In this document: piece after piece, positions 12,701 through 24,299 of the stretch
How positions within the stretch are numbered: the stretch's first letter is position 1
How the letters are laid out: each line of letters opens with the position of its first letter
NCBI GenBank assembly: GCA_964020155.1
Contig: OZ026546.1
Span: forward strand, 1,988,581-2,052,580
Length of the DNA: 64,000 bases
Direction of reading: 5' to 3'
Source of the DNA: Chondrilla cf. caribensis
Lineage: Eukaryota; Porifera; Demospongiae; Chondrillida; Chondrillidae
Program-made: the position numbers and the translations under genes
The notes under the pieces: generated by a model
Databases searched by the model: none
What the model saw: only the letters and a program-made list of their open reading frames with translations
What the model was told of the DNA's origin: nothing

Positions 12701-15154
12701 TACAATGACGACAGGAGAAATGTAGTTTAAGGGAAATCCCAAGTATATATACGAAGTGGGAGCAAAAGCAAGAGAAATTCCTGGAAGAAGAAGTTGTACA
12801 ATCCAAGACCACCACGCCACAAGTCTCACTGTACGTAGACTAGATAGAAAAGCCAACTTTTTTCCGATTAGCATCTTCCTGGAGGAGCAAGGAACAGACA
12901 TAGCTACATCTAGTGGGAACATACTACATCGCAGTGGGAATTTTTATTATTTATTTAGCACTTATTCTGGGGCTCAGTTGTAATACAGAGTGGCTCAATC
13001 TCTACTGCCATTCAAGTTTGAATATGAATCAATAGATGTGACAACAACACAGTAGAACTCACTTGGGATGGCTAGAACTAAGTAACAAATCGAGGGGTGT
13101 TTGACCATTCTCATTGGTAGTATAAAGCAGTCCTTCATCCATTGTTCTCAGCAGCTGTATAGCAGTTTGTGCATCACCTTGACTGCATGCCTCATGCATT
13201 GGTGAGTTGCCATCCTCCTTGCTCATACGTAGCAGACTCCTCTCATGTTTCAGAAGATATTGGACAGTACTAAGATGCTTATTTTGTACAGCAATGTGTA
13301 AAAGGGTGTTACACCTACAATATCAAGGAAAGTGGTGATACAAAATAAAAACAGTGAAGCATACATGTTCATACTAGTTTTTCAACATGGTAGACAATAT
13401 GGTTACATCTTTTATCATTGCAACATGTAATCAGCACTTCTCATAGAGGGCTATAGCAACCACTCTGCATCCCTTTGGCACCATTGCAGTGGGAATTTTT
13501 ATTGTTAGCACTTGGTCTGACATGATTTGGCATAATAATACGTAAATGCATAATACAAATTATTCAATGGTCATAAAGTAACATGTAATAGATACACCAT
13601 GGCACTTCGTGGTGTCCGTCATTTATCACACTTGCTTTGCTCGTGTGATAACTATACATCATAACACAACTTCATCACACTTAGAGATGACATAGTTCAC
13701 CCTGAGGCTGCAAAACCTATCATTTACAGAGCCAAAATGGACTCATTGTTCACATACCCAGATTAGCGGGGTCTTGCCACCAAAGAAGCAAATGAGTAAT
13801 ACTTACTGTACTTGTTATTCTTGAGTGAGAAGATGGACAGTGTGGCTTATAATTCTCCAACCAAAACCTCTTTCATACAACAGGGCATTATTTCAGACTT
13901 TAAATTTAGCTTATGGTATTTTACAGTGCAAATACATAGGAATTTGACCATTTGTTGACTTTTAAAATATCCACTGCATTAGACACATAAAACAAGCTTT
14001 GCAACACTTATTCTATCACTGTTATCTTTGTATGTTACTGACATAGGATTGAAAACAGAAGAGATCACTCAATACTCACATTTTATCTTTTGCTGAATAG
14101 TCAACACCCTTGGTAATGTGAAGGTAGTGGAGAATATGAGGTGAACCAGATTGAGCAGCATAGTGGGTACAAGAACGTCCATTGTTGTCCACAACTGATA
14201 CATCTGCACCGGCTTCCACTAAAATATGAACTAAAGGAAGGATTTTTGTCTGCAAGGAAACAAGTAGGAAAATGTTTTAATGGAAAGATTCACCCATATT
14301 GAAAGAGGATGCCTTGATTGCATACACAAGCATCAGACAACCAAAACCACCCTGTCATCATCTTATCCAAGAATGAATGCTATAAATTAATGTTCACTTG
14401 ACATATTTCTATCTCAAATACACCAATTATCATCAAATTACACTCAAAAATTAGAAAGAAACAGGAGAGGATATCCATAATATGTATAATAATGTAGATG
14501 AATTCACATAACGGTAAATTGGGATACTAGAGTAATTTGAAATTCTTGGTTAGTAAAAATCTCAAAACTAGCTATTGATCCTGTATCTGACATCTTCATA
14601 CTCACCATGTAGTGGCCGACATTTGTGGTACGTAGCCCATACACCATGGTAGGTCAACACTATCAATATTAATGTCTAAAGTACATGAATTTACAGGAAC
14701 ATATGACGTTAAAAGTGTCTCGTTCCCAGATTGTTTTGTCGCAAGGCTTTGTATGACACTGTACACAATGTCCGCCAAACCATAGACACTCGAGTATCGA
14801 TATGATCAAATGGTCTGGGAACGAGATTACAATACGGGCAAATTTATGTGTACCTACCGTACATGCTAGCATGAGAGGAGTTTCCCCATCCGGTCCTTTC
14901 GCCTCGAAATCGCCTCCAAAATGCAACAGGATTTGAGTTGCATCCACCATACATCTACGGACACTCACATGCAGTGGAGAAAAACCGTTTTCTTGAGAAA
15001 CGCCGTTTATTACATCAGAGAAATCTTCGGTAGCTGTTTTCTGACATTGACCTAAGTATGTTCTCAACCTATCTTTGTCACAATAGGGATCACATAACAT
15101 TTCAAGGACAATATTATAATTCACTTCTTTAGCAGTCAACATAGAAACTGCCAT
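9736..15154 (-). CDS. ankyrin-repeat DHHC palmitoyltransferase (ZDHHC13/17-like)
   Basis: A Golgi/ER S-acyltransferase of the HIP14 type. Exon 1 (14858-15154) starts MAVSMLTAKEV and carries ankyrin signatures (GFSPLHVSVRR, GETPLMLAC). Further ankyrin exons lie at about 14600-14640, 14090-14250 and 13063-13314 (TLLHIAVQNKH, GNSPMHEACSQGD, GQTPLDLLL). Membrane segments follow in 12554-12878 and about 12190-12360. A segment near 11850-11940 (KEDPGVMK) precedes the Cys-rich domain: 11740-11790 (FCMNC) and 11126-11303 (KHCWLCEACCKGFDHHCMWL, then CVGYGNHRRF). The DHHC active site is intact, but the usual DHHCPW and NCVG are DHHCMW and KCVG here. A hydrophobic exon near 10740-10820 and the last exon (9736-9857, ending TAG) complete it. 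An upstream Met read into the CA repeat was rejected as start. Confidence 0.85.
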
Positions 15155-15440
15155 TTTCTTGAGTGTGAGACACATACACACACAGACGCACACACGCACA
15201 GACACAAAAATACAAACAAACACATGCACCCACACAAAACTCATACACAAGCACTGCACACAGTGCACACATGCATACACACTTCACACACATGCGCACA
15301 AACACATAGACGCACACACACACACACGCACAAACAAACTCATGCACAAGCACTGCACACATAACACACTTATTCACACACACACACACTCTGGCACACA
15401 TAACACACTTATTCACACACACACACACTCTGGCACACAT
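15155..15440. repeat. (CA)-rich microsatellite with 39-bp tandem duplication
   Basis: Imperfect CA repeat immediately upstream of the palmitoyltransferase start codon, ending in two near-identical copies of a 39-bp block (ATAACACACTTATTCACACA...CTCTGG; about 15359-15397 and 15398-15436). The LINE at 15445 begins directly after it, so this is probably the LINE insertion point. Confidence 0.85.
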
Positions 15441-15444
15441 TGAC

Positions 15445-18400
15445 ATGTTGGACAGGCTTTCGTGTTTATCTGAACAAGTTGAGAAATTTGCTTCAATGGG
15501 ATTGGTTGCGATTTATGGGGATTTTAATGCTAGGTGCGGAAGCTTGTGTGAGTGCGATGTTGATCAGAGGAGACAGGTGGTAGACAATGTAAAGAATGAA
15601 CATGGGGAACTTTTGGTGGAGTTTATGCGTAAACTTGGCTTATGTTTGGTGAATGGGCGTAGAGGCGTAGATGATTTTACATGTATCTCATCTAGGGGGG
15701 CCTCAGTCGTTGACTACTGCTTGGTTTTCCAGAAAGATCTCATGAGTATTACTAATTTTGTGGTGAAGTCTATGTCTTCATGTGTGGAAGAGATATGTAA
15801 AGATTGTGAGCCTTGTCGTGTCCCAGATCATTCATTGTTGCTGTGGGAGATATCCCCTGGTCAAATTCCAGAACCCCCTGACAAGTGGGATTATATGGAT
15901 AATGGTGGTAGTAAAAGGTTCGTTGTTCCAGATGATTATCTCAATAACAAGTCTCTTCTAAATGGCATTATGCAGGATTTATAGAACGTTGATGGTAATC
16001 AATGTCGTCTTGATGGGGTATATGAGAGGCTTGTTAGCGTGATGATGAGTGGCCTAAGAGAGATTAATCCGAAGCCAATTAAGGGTAATAAATGGTATAC
16101 AAAGTCTCTTGCTAAGATGCGGAAAGATATGCGGAAAGCTGAGGCTACTTGGTTGCATGAAGGTAGTAAAGAGGTGAAGAAGAAAAAGCGCAGAAGTTAC
16201 TTGGAGAAGAGAAGGATGTATTCCAAGGCTGTTTCTAAAGCTAAGAGAGATTTTGAAGAGGGATTGAGATGCCAGTTGGAGAATAACCTTGATAATTCAA
16301 AACATTTTTGGAATGTGGTTGGAAAATTTGGTCTGAATGAAAAGAATAGAACTAAGGTTAATGTGAAGGAAGCAGTGGACAGCAATGGTTGTACTGTCAC
16401 TGGTGAGGATGCTATACAAGTGTGGAAGAACTATTTTGAGTCATTACTAAATGGGGGGAATCTCTCAGGCTGATGAGACCTTGGAATGTTCAAATGTACC
16501 TGATTCTTGTCACTTGTCTAATCTTGATTACTCCAATCAGCTGAATGGACTGATTACACCTGAGGAGGTTGAATGGGCCTTACATCAAGTTAATAGTGAA
16601 GCTTCCCCTGGTGCTGATGGTGTATCTATCCGCATGATGAGTGCCAATGTCTTGAGGAATTTATGGGTAGCTTTGTTTAATGAGTGCTGGGTATCAGGGA
16701 TGGTTCCAAACATGTAGAGGAAAGGTTTGATTGTTCCTGTGCCAAAGTCACATAAAGCTGGAGCATGTGTGCCAGATAACTTCCGTGGTATTTCCCTTAC
16801 ATCGCTGGTGTGTAAAGTCTTCTGCCTGATATTGAAAGAGAGACTGGCTGTGGTAGCTGAGGAGAATGGCCTACTTGCTAATGAGCAGGGTGGTTTCTGA
16901 AAGGGCAGAGGTTGTCCTGAGCAAATAGTATCATTGATTCTTCTGGCTCAAACACAGATGGCCCTAAAACCTGAGGGCATGTTGGCTGCATTCATTGACT
17001 TTGAGAAAGCCTATGACCGGGTGGATAGGCAGAAGTTATGGAAGTGTCAATGGCAAAATGGAGTTAGAGGTTGTTTTCTGGGGTTTTTAAAGGCTTTGTA
17101 CTTCGATAGTAGGTGTCAGGTGAAGCTGCTTAATGTGGTCAGTGATGAGTTTGGAGTAGGTATGGGTTTAAGACAGGGTTGTGTTATTTCTCCCCTGTTA
17201 TTTTCTCTTTACATTAATAGTTTGGTAGTTGAATTGAAGAATGAAGCTTGTGGTGTCAGTTGTAGAGGCTCCTTAGTACCAGGTTTGTTGTATGCTGATG
17301 ATACCTCCTTGTTTGGTGAAGATGCAATACAGTTGAAACATGGTCTCGTGGTTTTGGAGAAATGGTGTAATGAGTGGGGCGTTCGGATAAATGTTATGAA
17401 ATCAGGAATCATACACTTCAGAAGTAAAGGAGTGAAGAGATGTGCTGGTGGTATTGCAATTCAAGGTCAGCACTTACGTACCTTTTGTGTCCTCATACAG
17501 TGAAACCTCGCTAATCCGACACCTCTATAATCCAACATTCTCTCTAATCCGACCATTATAGGAGGTACAGTCACCATACAAAAGTATGGTAAGAGGCACT
17601 CCATAATCCAACAACCTCCTAATCCAACATTATTCTCAGGTCCCATTGAGTGTCGGATTAGAGAGGTTTCACTGTATAAGTATCTTGGATGTGAGGTTGA
17701 CGAGTATTTGGAAATGAAATTGATGCAGGAGCAGAGGGTGGAGAAAGGCAAATTAGCCTTGAATGTTTTGTTACAGAAATGTCGTTCAGTTGGTGATGTA
17801 TATAGTGGCACATTTAAGAAACTTATGGAGTCGATGGTTCACTCAGTTCTTTTGTACGTATGGTGCAGAAGCTTGGGGCTTACTTAAAAGAATGGACTCT
17901 TTGGAGCAATTACAACTGAGGGCTCTAAGAACACATTTTGGAGTGGGCAGGAACCATCCTAGGGTATCTCTTTTGGCAGAAATGTCATGCTGCCCTTTAA
18001 TGTGGGAGGCTCGGTTGAGATGTGTGATTTTCTGGTTTAAGATTCTGTTGTCTCCCATGTTTGAGAACTGTATTATCCGTAGAGCAGCTAAAGATGCCAT
18101 TTCCATGTCCAGGGGTCCATGGCTGAACAATCTTATGGATGTTCTCACACTTTTTGGATGGTCTGATGTTAGTGGTCAGAGTCTACAGGGGATTTCTTGG
18201 CATGAAGTAAAGCGTATGTTGAGTGATATTGCACAGAGAAAGGTTTTGGAGTCCTGGAGGAAGGAGATGGTAGAGCAGCCGAAGTTGAGTGTTTTACGTA
18301 CATGCAATCCATTCTCTTGGCGACAGCATCAGTCCCATGTGTGCCGATGTTCAATCAAAGATCTATAGGCGTGTGCTAATGCAATTGAGGGGGAGAACAG

Positions 18401-18768
18401 CTCATTTCCGTATCGAGACTGGGCAATGGAGACAGATCCCAAGAGAGCTTCGTGTTTGCAGGGAGTGTTCGTCGGGAGATAGTGAAGACTTAAATCACTG
18501 GCTACTGCACTGTAGTGCGTGGCAAACTAGTAGATTCCCCCTCATGAAGAAGATGATGGAGCATTATATTGATTTTCCAACCTTGAATGATGAAGCTAAA
18601 GTTGTATTGATTCTAACTGCTGCATGTCGAAGTCCAGCAATTATGAAGAAGATCTATAATGGTAATGAGGATATTGTAGAAATAAGGATACATGAGGTGG
18701 TGGAGGGTCCGATAATAATTCTGAATCGTACTGCAGATGGTTTCAAAATTGATTTATACAACCTTTGA
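15445..18768 (+). mobile_element. degenerate 5'-truncated APE-type LINE
   Basis: Ordered remains of a non-LTR retrotransposon. The C-terminal half of the endonuclease is at 15480-15860 (GDFNARCG, SVVDYCLVF, VPDHSLLLWE). A linker follows, with reverse transcriptase at about 16540-17480 (SPGADGVS, FIDFEKAYDRVDR, GLRQGCVISPLLF, LLYADDTSLF) and a C-terminal zinc-knuckle region at 18430-18520 (CRECSSGDSEDLNHWLLHC). The frame is broken by a stop at 15982, a shift near 16450, stops near 16717 and 16900, and a MITE at 17498. The polymerase motif YADD is present but the element cannot make a whole protein. The copy starts inside the endonuclease domain, as expected for 5' truncation. Confidence 0.9.
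17498..17674. mobile_element. TA-flanked MITE inside the LINE
   Basis: Inverted termini CAGTGAAACCTCGCTAATCC and GGATTAGAGAGGTTTCACTG, flanked by TA (17496-17497 and 17675-17676). The termini share CAGTGRAACCTC with the MITEs at 6336 and 30095, but the interior differs, so this is a second subfamily. The RT-domain coding sequence resumes directly after it (YKYLGCEVDEYL), which dates the MITE as younger than the LINE. Confidence 0.9.
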
Positions 18769-18975
18769 GAATGACATCTTTTCCACATATCAAAGTACCT
18801 ACGTGTGTACATTGTCATCGCCATTTAAGTGTTATACAGCAAATAATCATTAGGTAACCTTTAATGTTATACTAATAGCCACCATCTGTATTACTATACC
18901 ATCTCATATTCTGTCAAATCTTAATACTGCACATAATTACAAACATTGTTCTTACTCTTTTGACTTGATATCTTT

Positions 18976-19655
18976 TGACTTTGTTATCTTCAACATAGAA
19001 ACACCATAAAAGTTCACCAGACTATACTCCCATAACTTCATCCGACCAAATGTGTCAGCCCTCATACATGCAATATTCTGCCATTGCAATTTGATGTACT
19101 GTCTCCAGAGCAAATAGTCCAAATCTGTGAAGAAATTCAAAAAAGCTAAAAACTGATATACATGCTATCATTACCTTATATGAAGTTAAGAATACATCAC
19201 TGGATATCACACCAACCAGCTGACAAGACCAAAGTCTGTATCATCTGGGGGACCAAAGTCATATCGAGATGGCAACCAGTGGCCTGCTGAAACACAAACC
19301 TCAAAGGCATATTGAACATCCACAAAGGCTATGTGCAGCTTCATGCAGAAGAAGAATGGTGTGTTCCAGTGTAATGATGTCTCTTCATATTCACCGAACT
19401 ACTGTGCACATGTGCTAACAATGCTTCAGCTACTCTTGCATTACTGGAAGGAGTGGACCTGTAGATTTAATGTTATGGAGGAGCAAAAGATTAGGGTGAA
19501 AACCAAAATAGCTTATCAATACCACAGGTTACTCAATCATATCAACTTCACTGTTCAACCAATGTCTGTAAATACATTTCTCCCATTTATATTCAATCTG
19601 TCTTGCTGATGTCACTTCACTGCATGGTGTTTCTATGTTGAAGATAACAAAGTCA
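18976..19655. mobile_element. 680-bp element with 33-bp perfect terminal inverted repeats
   Basis: A 33-bp sequence beginning TTGACTTTGTTATCTTCAAC (18976-19008) recurs perfectly inverted at 19623-19655. The interior has fragments that read like coding sequence on either strand (for example HYWKEWTCRFNVMEEQ, plus strand near 19440), but no complete gene and no family match. It abuts the gypsy gag zinc-knuckle region. A target duplication is not clear. Confidence 0.6.
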
Positions 19656-20535
19656 AGAATAAGTGTGTATCACACACTGACTCATTGGCATCATCTATAG
19701 TGCTGGTGTGCTGTGGGGTTCGAAACTTACAGTAAACCCTAGCTATATGACCACGCTTACCACAGTTGAATCCTTGAATGGGCATTTCTTGGTGGAATGA
19801 AATCGACCACACTTGTAGCACCGCTCTCTGACTGGAAATCTCGTCCCTTTATCATTGGAGACTGCTCAAAACTGTCCGTTTTCCGCTGTGGATCGCTACT
19901 AAGCCCATTCTGTCGAAAGTCGATGTCGTGTGCATGCATGGCGCTCAGCGGCTTCGTACACTTGGCACAAACCGAATGCCTTCTTAGAGGTGAGTAGTCG
20001 TGTGTCCCGTAGTCCACGTACGAGTCGATCCCGTAGCATATCGTCCAGTATATCCTCCAAATTACAAAGTACCGCAAACCTTCAATACTGCCACATACTC
20101 ATTGGTCCCTGAGCCCTGGAATGAAAATGAAATCGCTGTACGACGGTTGACAGCCTAGGGTTCTTGTGTGCGTCGATCAATTCCACGCACTGCTCAAAAG
20201 ACCGCTCCGACGGCTTGCCTGATGCCACTAAATCCTTGATGAGCTGACATAGACTGGGTCCACATACGCTGAGCAAAATTGTTCCGTACCAAGTTGACTC
20301 CCCGTCCCAAGTTGACTCCGACACCTTTTAAGCGCCCGTAATAAACGCCTGCCCCAAGTTGGCACCAGGAATTGCACAAGTGACCGACCGAGTCGCCGGT
20401 TCGTATCAGTACGATTATGAATTGCTGTCAAGAGAAGAAACAAACAATTATCGTGTCTAGGTTCTGATATAGAAAGTTTTTTAGTATTTAGATGAGGATT
20501 AAGTAGCCGAAAATTCTGATTGTATATGCGTGCAA

Positions 20536-20537
<2 letters not shown>

Positions 20538-20577
<40 letters not shown>
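20538..20577. repeat. (TA)n microsatellite
   Basis: About 20 TA units within the 4.3-kb element, between its left terminus and the minisatellite. Confidence 0.95.
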
Positions 20578-20892
20578 TCAGTAATACTTGAATTATAGTT
20601 CACAGCGCGTTCCTTCCATTTAGCTCGCCACTTACTCTGTATATACTAGGTGAAGCAATAATTTTTGCAAAAATCCAAAAAATAACAAAATAGTATAAGC
20701 TATAAATTAAATCATACTAAAAATAGCTATAATGTCTTCTTACAACTAAGGATTATACAAATTTTTTTCTTCAGAAGAAACATCTCATAATCATTTTCTA
20801 TGTAGAAAAGGTAAACACATCATGAGTAAACAAGTCAACTTGCAAGCAGACTTTATAAGGATATGAAGTAGTGTATAGGTATGAATGACCCT

Positions 20893-21411
20893 AACAAAGG
20901 AGTCAACATGGGACAGGATTGTACTCCAACGAAGGAGTCAACTTGGGACAGGATTGCACTCCAACGAAGGAGTCAACTTGGGACAGGATTACACTCCAAC
21001 GAAGGAGTCAACTTGGGACAGGATTGTACTCCAACGAAGGAGTCAACTTGGGACAGGATTACACTCCAACGAAGGAGTCAACTTGGGACAGGATTGTACT
21101 CCAACGAAGGAGTCAACTTGGGACAGGATTGCATGCACTCCAACAAAGGAGTCAACTTGGGACAGGATTGCACTCCAACGAAGGAGTCAACTTGGGATAG
21201 GATTGCACTCCAACAAAGGAGTCAACTTGGGACAGGAGTGCACTCCAACGAAGGAGTCAACTTGGGACAGGATTGTACTCCAACGAAGGAGTCAACTTGG
21301 GACAGGATTACACTCCAACGAAGGAGTCAACTTGGGACAGGATTGCACTCCAACGAAGGAGTCAACTTGGGACAGGATTGCACTCCAACGAAGGAGTCAA
21401 CTTGGGACAAT
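20893..21411. repeat. 35-bp minisatellite, about 15 units
   Basis: The unit is roughly GGAGTCAACTTGGGACAGGA plus TTGCACTCCAACGAA. Variation is limited to a few positions (TTGCA/TTGTA/TTACA; one unit has an inserted GCATG near 21131). Its GGAGTCAACTTGGGAC core equals the box in the terminal inverted repeats of the surrounding element (24551-24566 and the inverse near 20303-20318). Open frames across it in several phases are by-products of a stop-free unit. Confidence 0.95.
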
Positions 21412-21439
21412 GAGTGAACAGGACCAGATGGAATGACTC

Positions 21440-24299
21440 CCTCTCATAAGAATAAATTTAGACCAAGTATTCATTGACAAATATGCCAGTCTACATTATG
21501 TACTAGGACCAAGGAAACTTAAAAGGCAGTCACAAATGGAGCAAGAACATAAACTGTATGTACAAAAATTGTATGAACCACAGTTAAGGATAATGTCATG
21601 CGAAGCAAAATTGTCTACCAAAAAATACCTAGGCCGATGATTGACTTGAACACAATGGACAGCACCCTATCAACAATTGCAAGTGGTAAGCATTTGCAAT
21701 TGTATTCAGATATAATGTTACAGGAATATATCTTCTCTTTGAACAAGACGAACAAACTGATATAAAGCACTCACTTCTGACATTCTGTGGTTTCACAACC
21801 ACAGAAATGGATATATCGCGGATAATGGACGGGACGGAATTTAAGAATGAAGTATGTAAAGCTAGGTGTATATAGCATCAGGAGAATACGTACATATGTG
21901 ATTCTGTTATATGCACTTCTCCAGATAATGTTATGTTACCTTAAATTTCTGGAGGCATGGTCATGAAGAGATAAATTCAAAGTGTGTACTATAAATTATG
22001 GTACAGGTTTGGTCCTGTACCATAATGGATGATACGTATGTTCAATAGCACAGGGACTAGGTTGCCATAAATTTGCACCGGTAACCACGGGGAGTGACGG
22101 CAGCTTCTTAAAGGAGACATTAAAGGTGAACTCTTGGTCTGGACATACGTATACGTATCTGCAGTGTATGCACAAACATCAATGCTTCACCTTACAACCA
22201 CCAGCAGAAAGCTTCAGAAATGATATGCCAGAAGGGTGGCATCTTATGTCAACCACATCCAACAGGAAAGCCTGTAGTGTTGGTGAGAAGAGCAATACAC
22301 ATTAAGGTTGATCACATGATAATAGAACCAAATTACCCTGCACACATACAGCTACTGATGGTACCAAGAAAGGAAGCTATAATAATAGATCCAATGGGAG
22401 CAGTTAGTGACAGTGATATGCAAAGCTTCTCAGATGAATTTTGGTATGCTCATTTAATTGATTAAGTATTAATACAACTTCAACTGCAGATACATACGTA
22501 CGTATGTATGTAGGTATGTACATATGTTAGAATATTATGTAAAGACATAAAAATGTAATCGCTTTACCTTAATGCAGTCAAATGATGCTGGAGAACCTCC
22601 CACATGAATTCAAAAGAGATTTCCTACCTACAACCATTCAAAAACACGATGTAAGTATGTACACAAGCCATATTTTACACCTTTTTTAATGACTCTTACA
22701 TGTGTGTGTATGTATGCACCATTGAAATACATTACATCTATAATCATGTATTTTATTGTGCACCATATGACAGATTTCAACCAAATCATGTAAAGATACC
22801 AACATAACTGACTATGATGCCAAACTACTACTATGTAGGGTACGTATGTTTACACATTGACTATGTACGTACGTAGTACTAATAAGTTAGTGACATATTG
22901 CCATGTAAGTGTAACATAACTTTATGCAATAATCAATATCCATCCAAAACATGCAGAGTACCTATGAGATTGTTTTCAAAGAAAGATGGTCCACTACAGA
23001 TGACATACAAGATCTGAAAAAGACTTTTTTGTCTCATTATCTATCAGGGTGCGTAAATACGACCAAAGAGGAGAGCTAACATGCCAAGTAACTATCACAA
23101 CTGGCGTGATTATATACCATTAATGCAGAGCTGTTGTGAATGGATGTGACACACAAAAGATACAGGAGGTGCTAGAGTACAAGCACAATGTGGTACTGGA
23201 TATTGATGAATATTTTGTAGGTTCCATTATTATTACTAGATACGTACATACATACGTAAGTCATAATTCCAGCATATTACAATGACATTTATTTACTGAT
23301 GCCATGATCTTGTAGGACGATAGATCAGTGTGGGATTGCTCCTCAGATGATTCAAGAGAAATGGAAATTAAAATGTTTCCTATTGAAGGTGAACCATTTT
23401 CTCAGTACATTCTGTAAGTTATATATGAAAACACAATGTTCATCTATTACAAATGATGCTATACTACAGGGGAATGGCTCAGAGCAAATGTGGACTACAA
23501 CTCTGTACCCATCATTAAAAGCAAGGACGTCTATGGAGAGGAAATGTGCGTACCTGTACTGACAAAGGACCAGGTTGATAGTTATTTCGAACAATTGCTT
23601 CGAATACCTCCACAATCACTAGACGATGAGTGAGTTTTGTACATGACACAGTTCTCTACCTTTGTATGACAATGAAAAGTAGCTTTTGAACAGAACTGTG
23701 ATGTTCACTCGGGAGAGAGTAGTCAAGGTGCTGAAGGAGCATGAGGTACAGTACATACTTTATGTATAGCTTTATGTTACATAATATTAACATGTACCTG
23801 ACCCTATTGTAAAAGTTAATGCAGTAAATTCTCACTACGTTACACCATTACACCATATAGCAAGACTTTACCTACTTGTGCCTTGGGGCTAATATGGAGG
23901 AAGGAAGAAGCCGATTCAAACTCGTAAAACACTTTCCTTTGCAGGGACAATTGGTAGGTCTAAACAATATCATTACATGCGCACTTCAAGAATAAATTAT
24001 ACAAGTTCTAGACAGGCCAACATCTGGTGTTTCTTTTGTTGAAGGCAATGGAGGTACTAATGTACCCATCAGAGGTAGCCGTGCCTTTCTTTCAGTGGAA
24101 TTTTGAAATGGCTCAAGTGTTTGCAAATAACCTTCTTTTTCCACAGGTAAGCCTAATATCATGTGGAAGAGAGGTTTTGTGTGGACTTTACTTCCATACA
24201 ACTTGTTCACACATGCAGGCGATGGTCAAGTTGATAAAAGAAGTTCTCAAGATGACAAATGATGACGCTGTACAATACTACGCTTCAAAAGGACTTTAA
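21440..24299 (+). CDS. multi-exon gene of the 4.3-kb TIR element; possible Ulp1-like segment
   Basis: Exons with matching phases: about 21450-21640 (DQVFIDKYASLHYVLGPRKL), 21598-21685, 21724-21851 (IYLLFEQDEQTDIKHSLLTF), 22165-22443, 22580-22650, about 22773-22841, about 22956-23049, 23130-23215, 23316-23390, 23473-23630, 23684-23747, 23861-23952, 24014-24147 and 24220-24299, ending TAA. Most junctions are GT-AG; the one after 23630 does not resolve cleanly, and the first two coding segments overlap in different frames. The segment PAHIQLLMVPRKEAIIIDPM followed about 45 residues later by a Gln and a Cys (QKHDISTKSC) resembles the His-Asp-Gln-Cys layout of Ulp1/C48 peptidases, but the usual HW is HI. 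I see no DDE catalytic core. Function unknown; the lack of stops suggests recent activity or selection. Confidence 0.6.

Noticed and set aside
12473..12922. 149-codon frame as a complete membrane protein
   Set aside because: It is one exon of the palmitoyltransferase (12554-12878) plus intron readthrough at both ends.
14669..15280. Longer N-terminus for the palmitoyltransferase starting in the CA repeat
   Set aside because: The added residues are only repeat translation (CVCVCM); the Met at 15154 begins the protein-like sequence.
20881..21436. Regularly spaced direct repeats that look CRISPR-like, and frames of 178-183 codons
   Set aside because: The units are head-to-tail without unique spacers, the setting is a eukaryotic transposon, and the frames are open only because the 35-bp unit has no stop.
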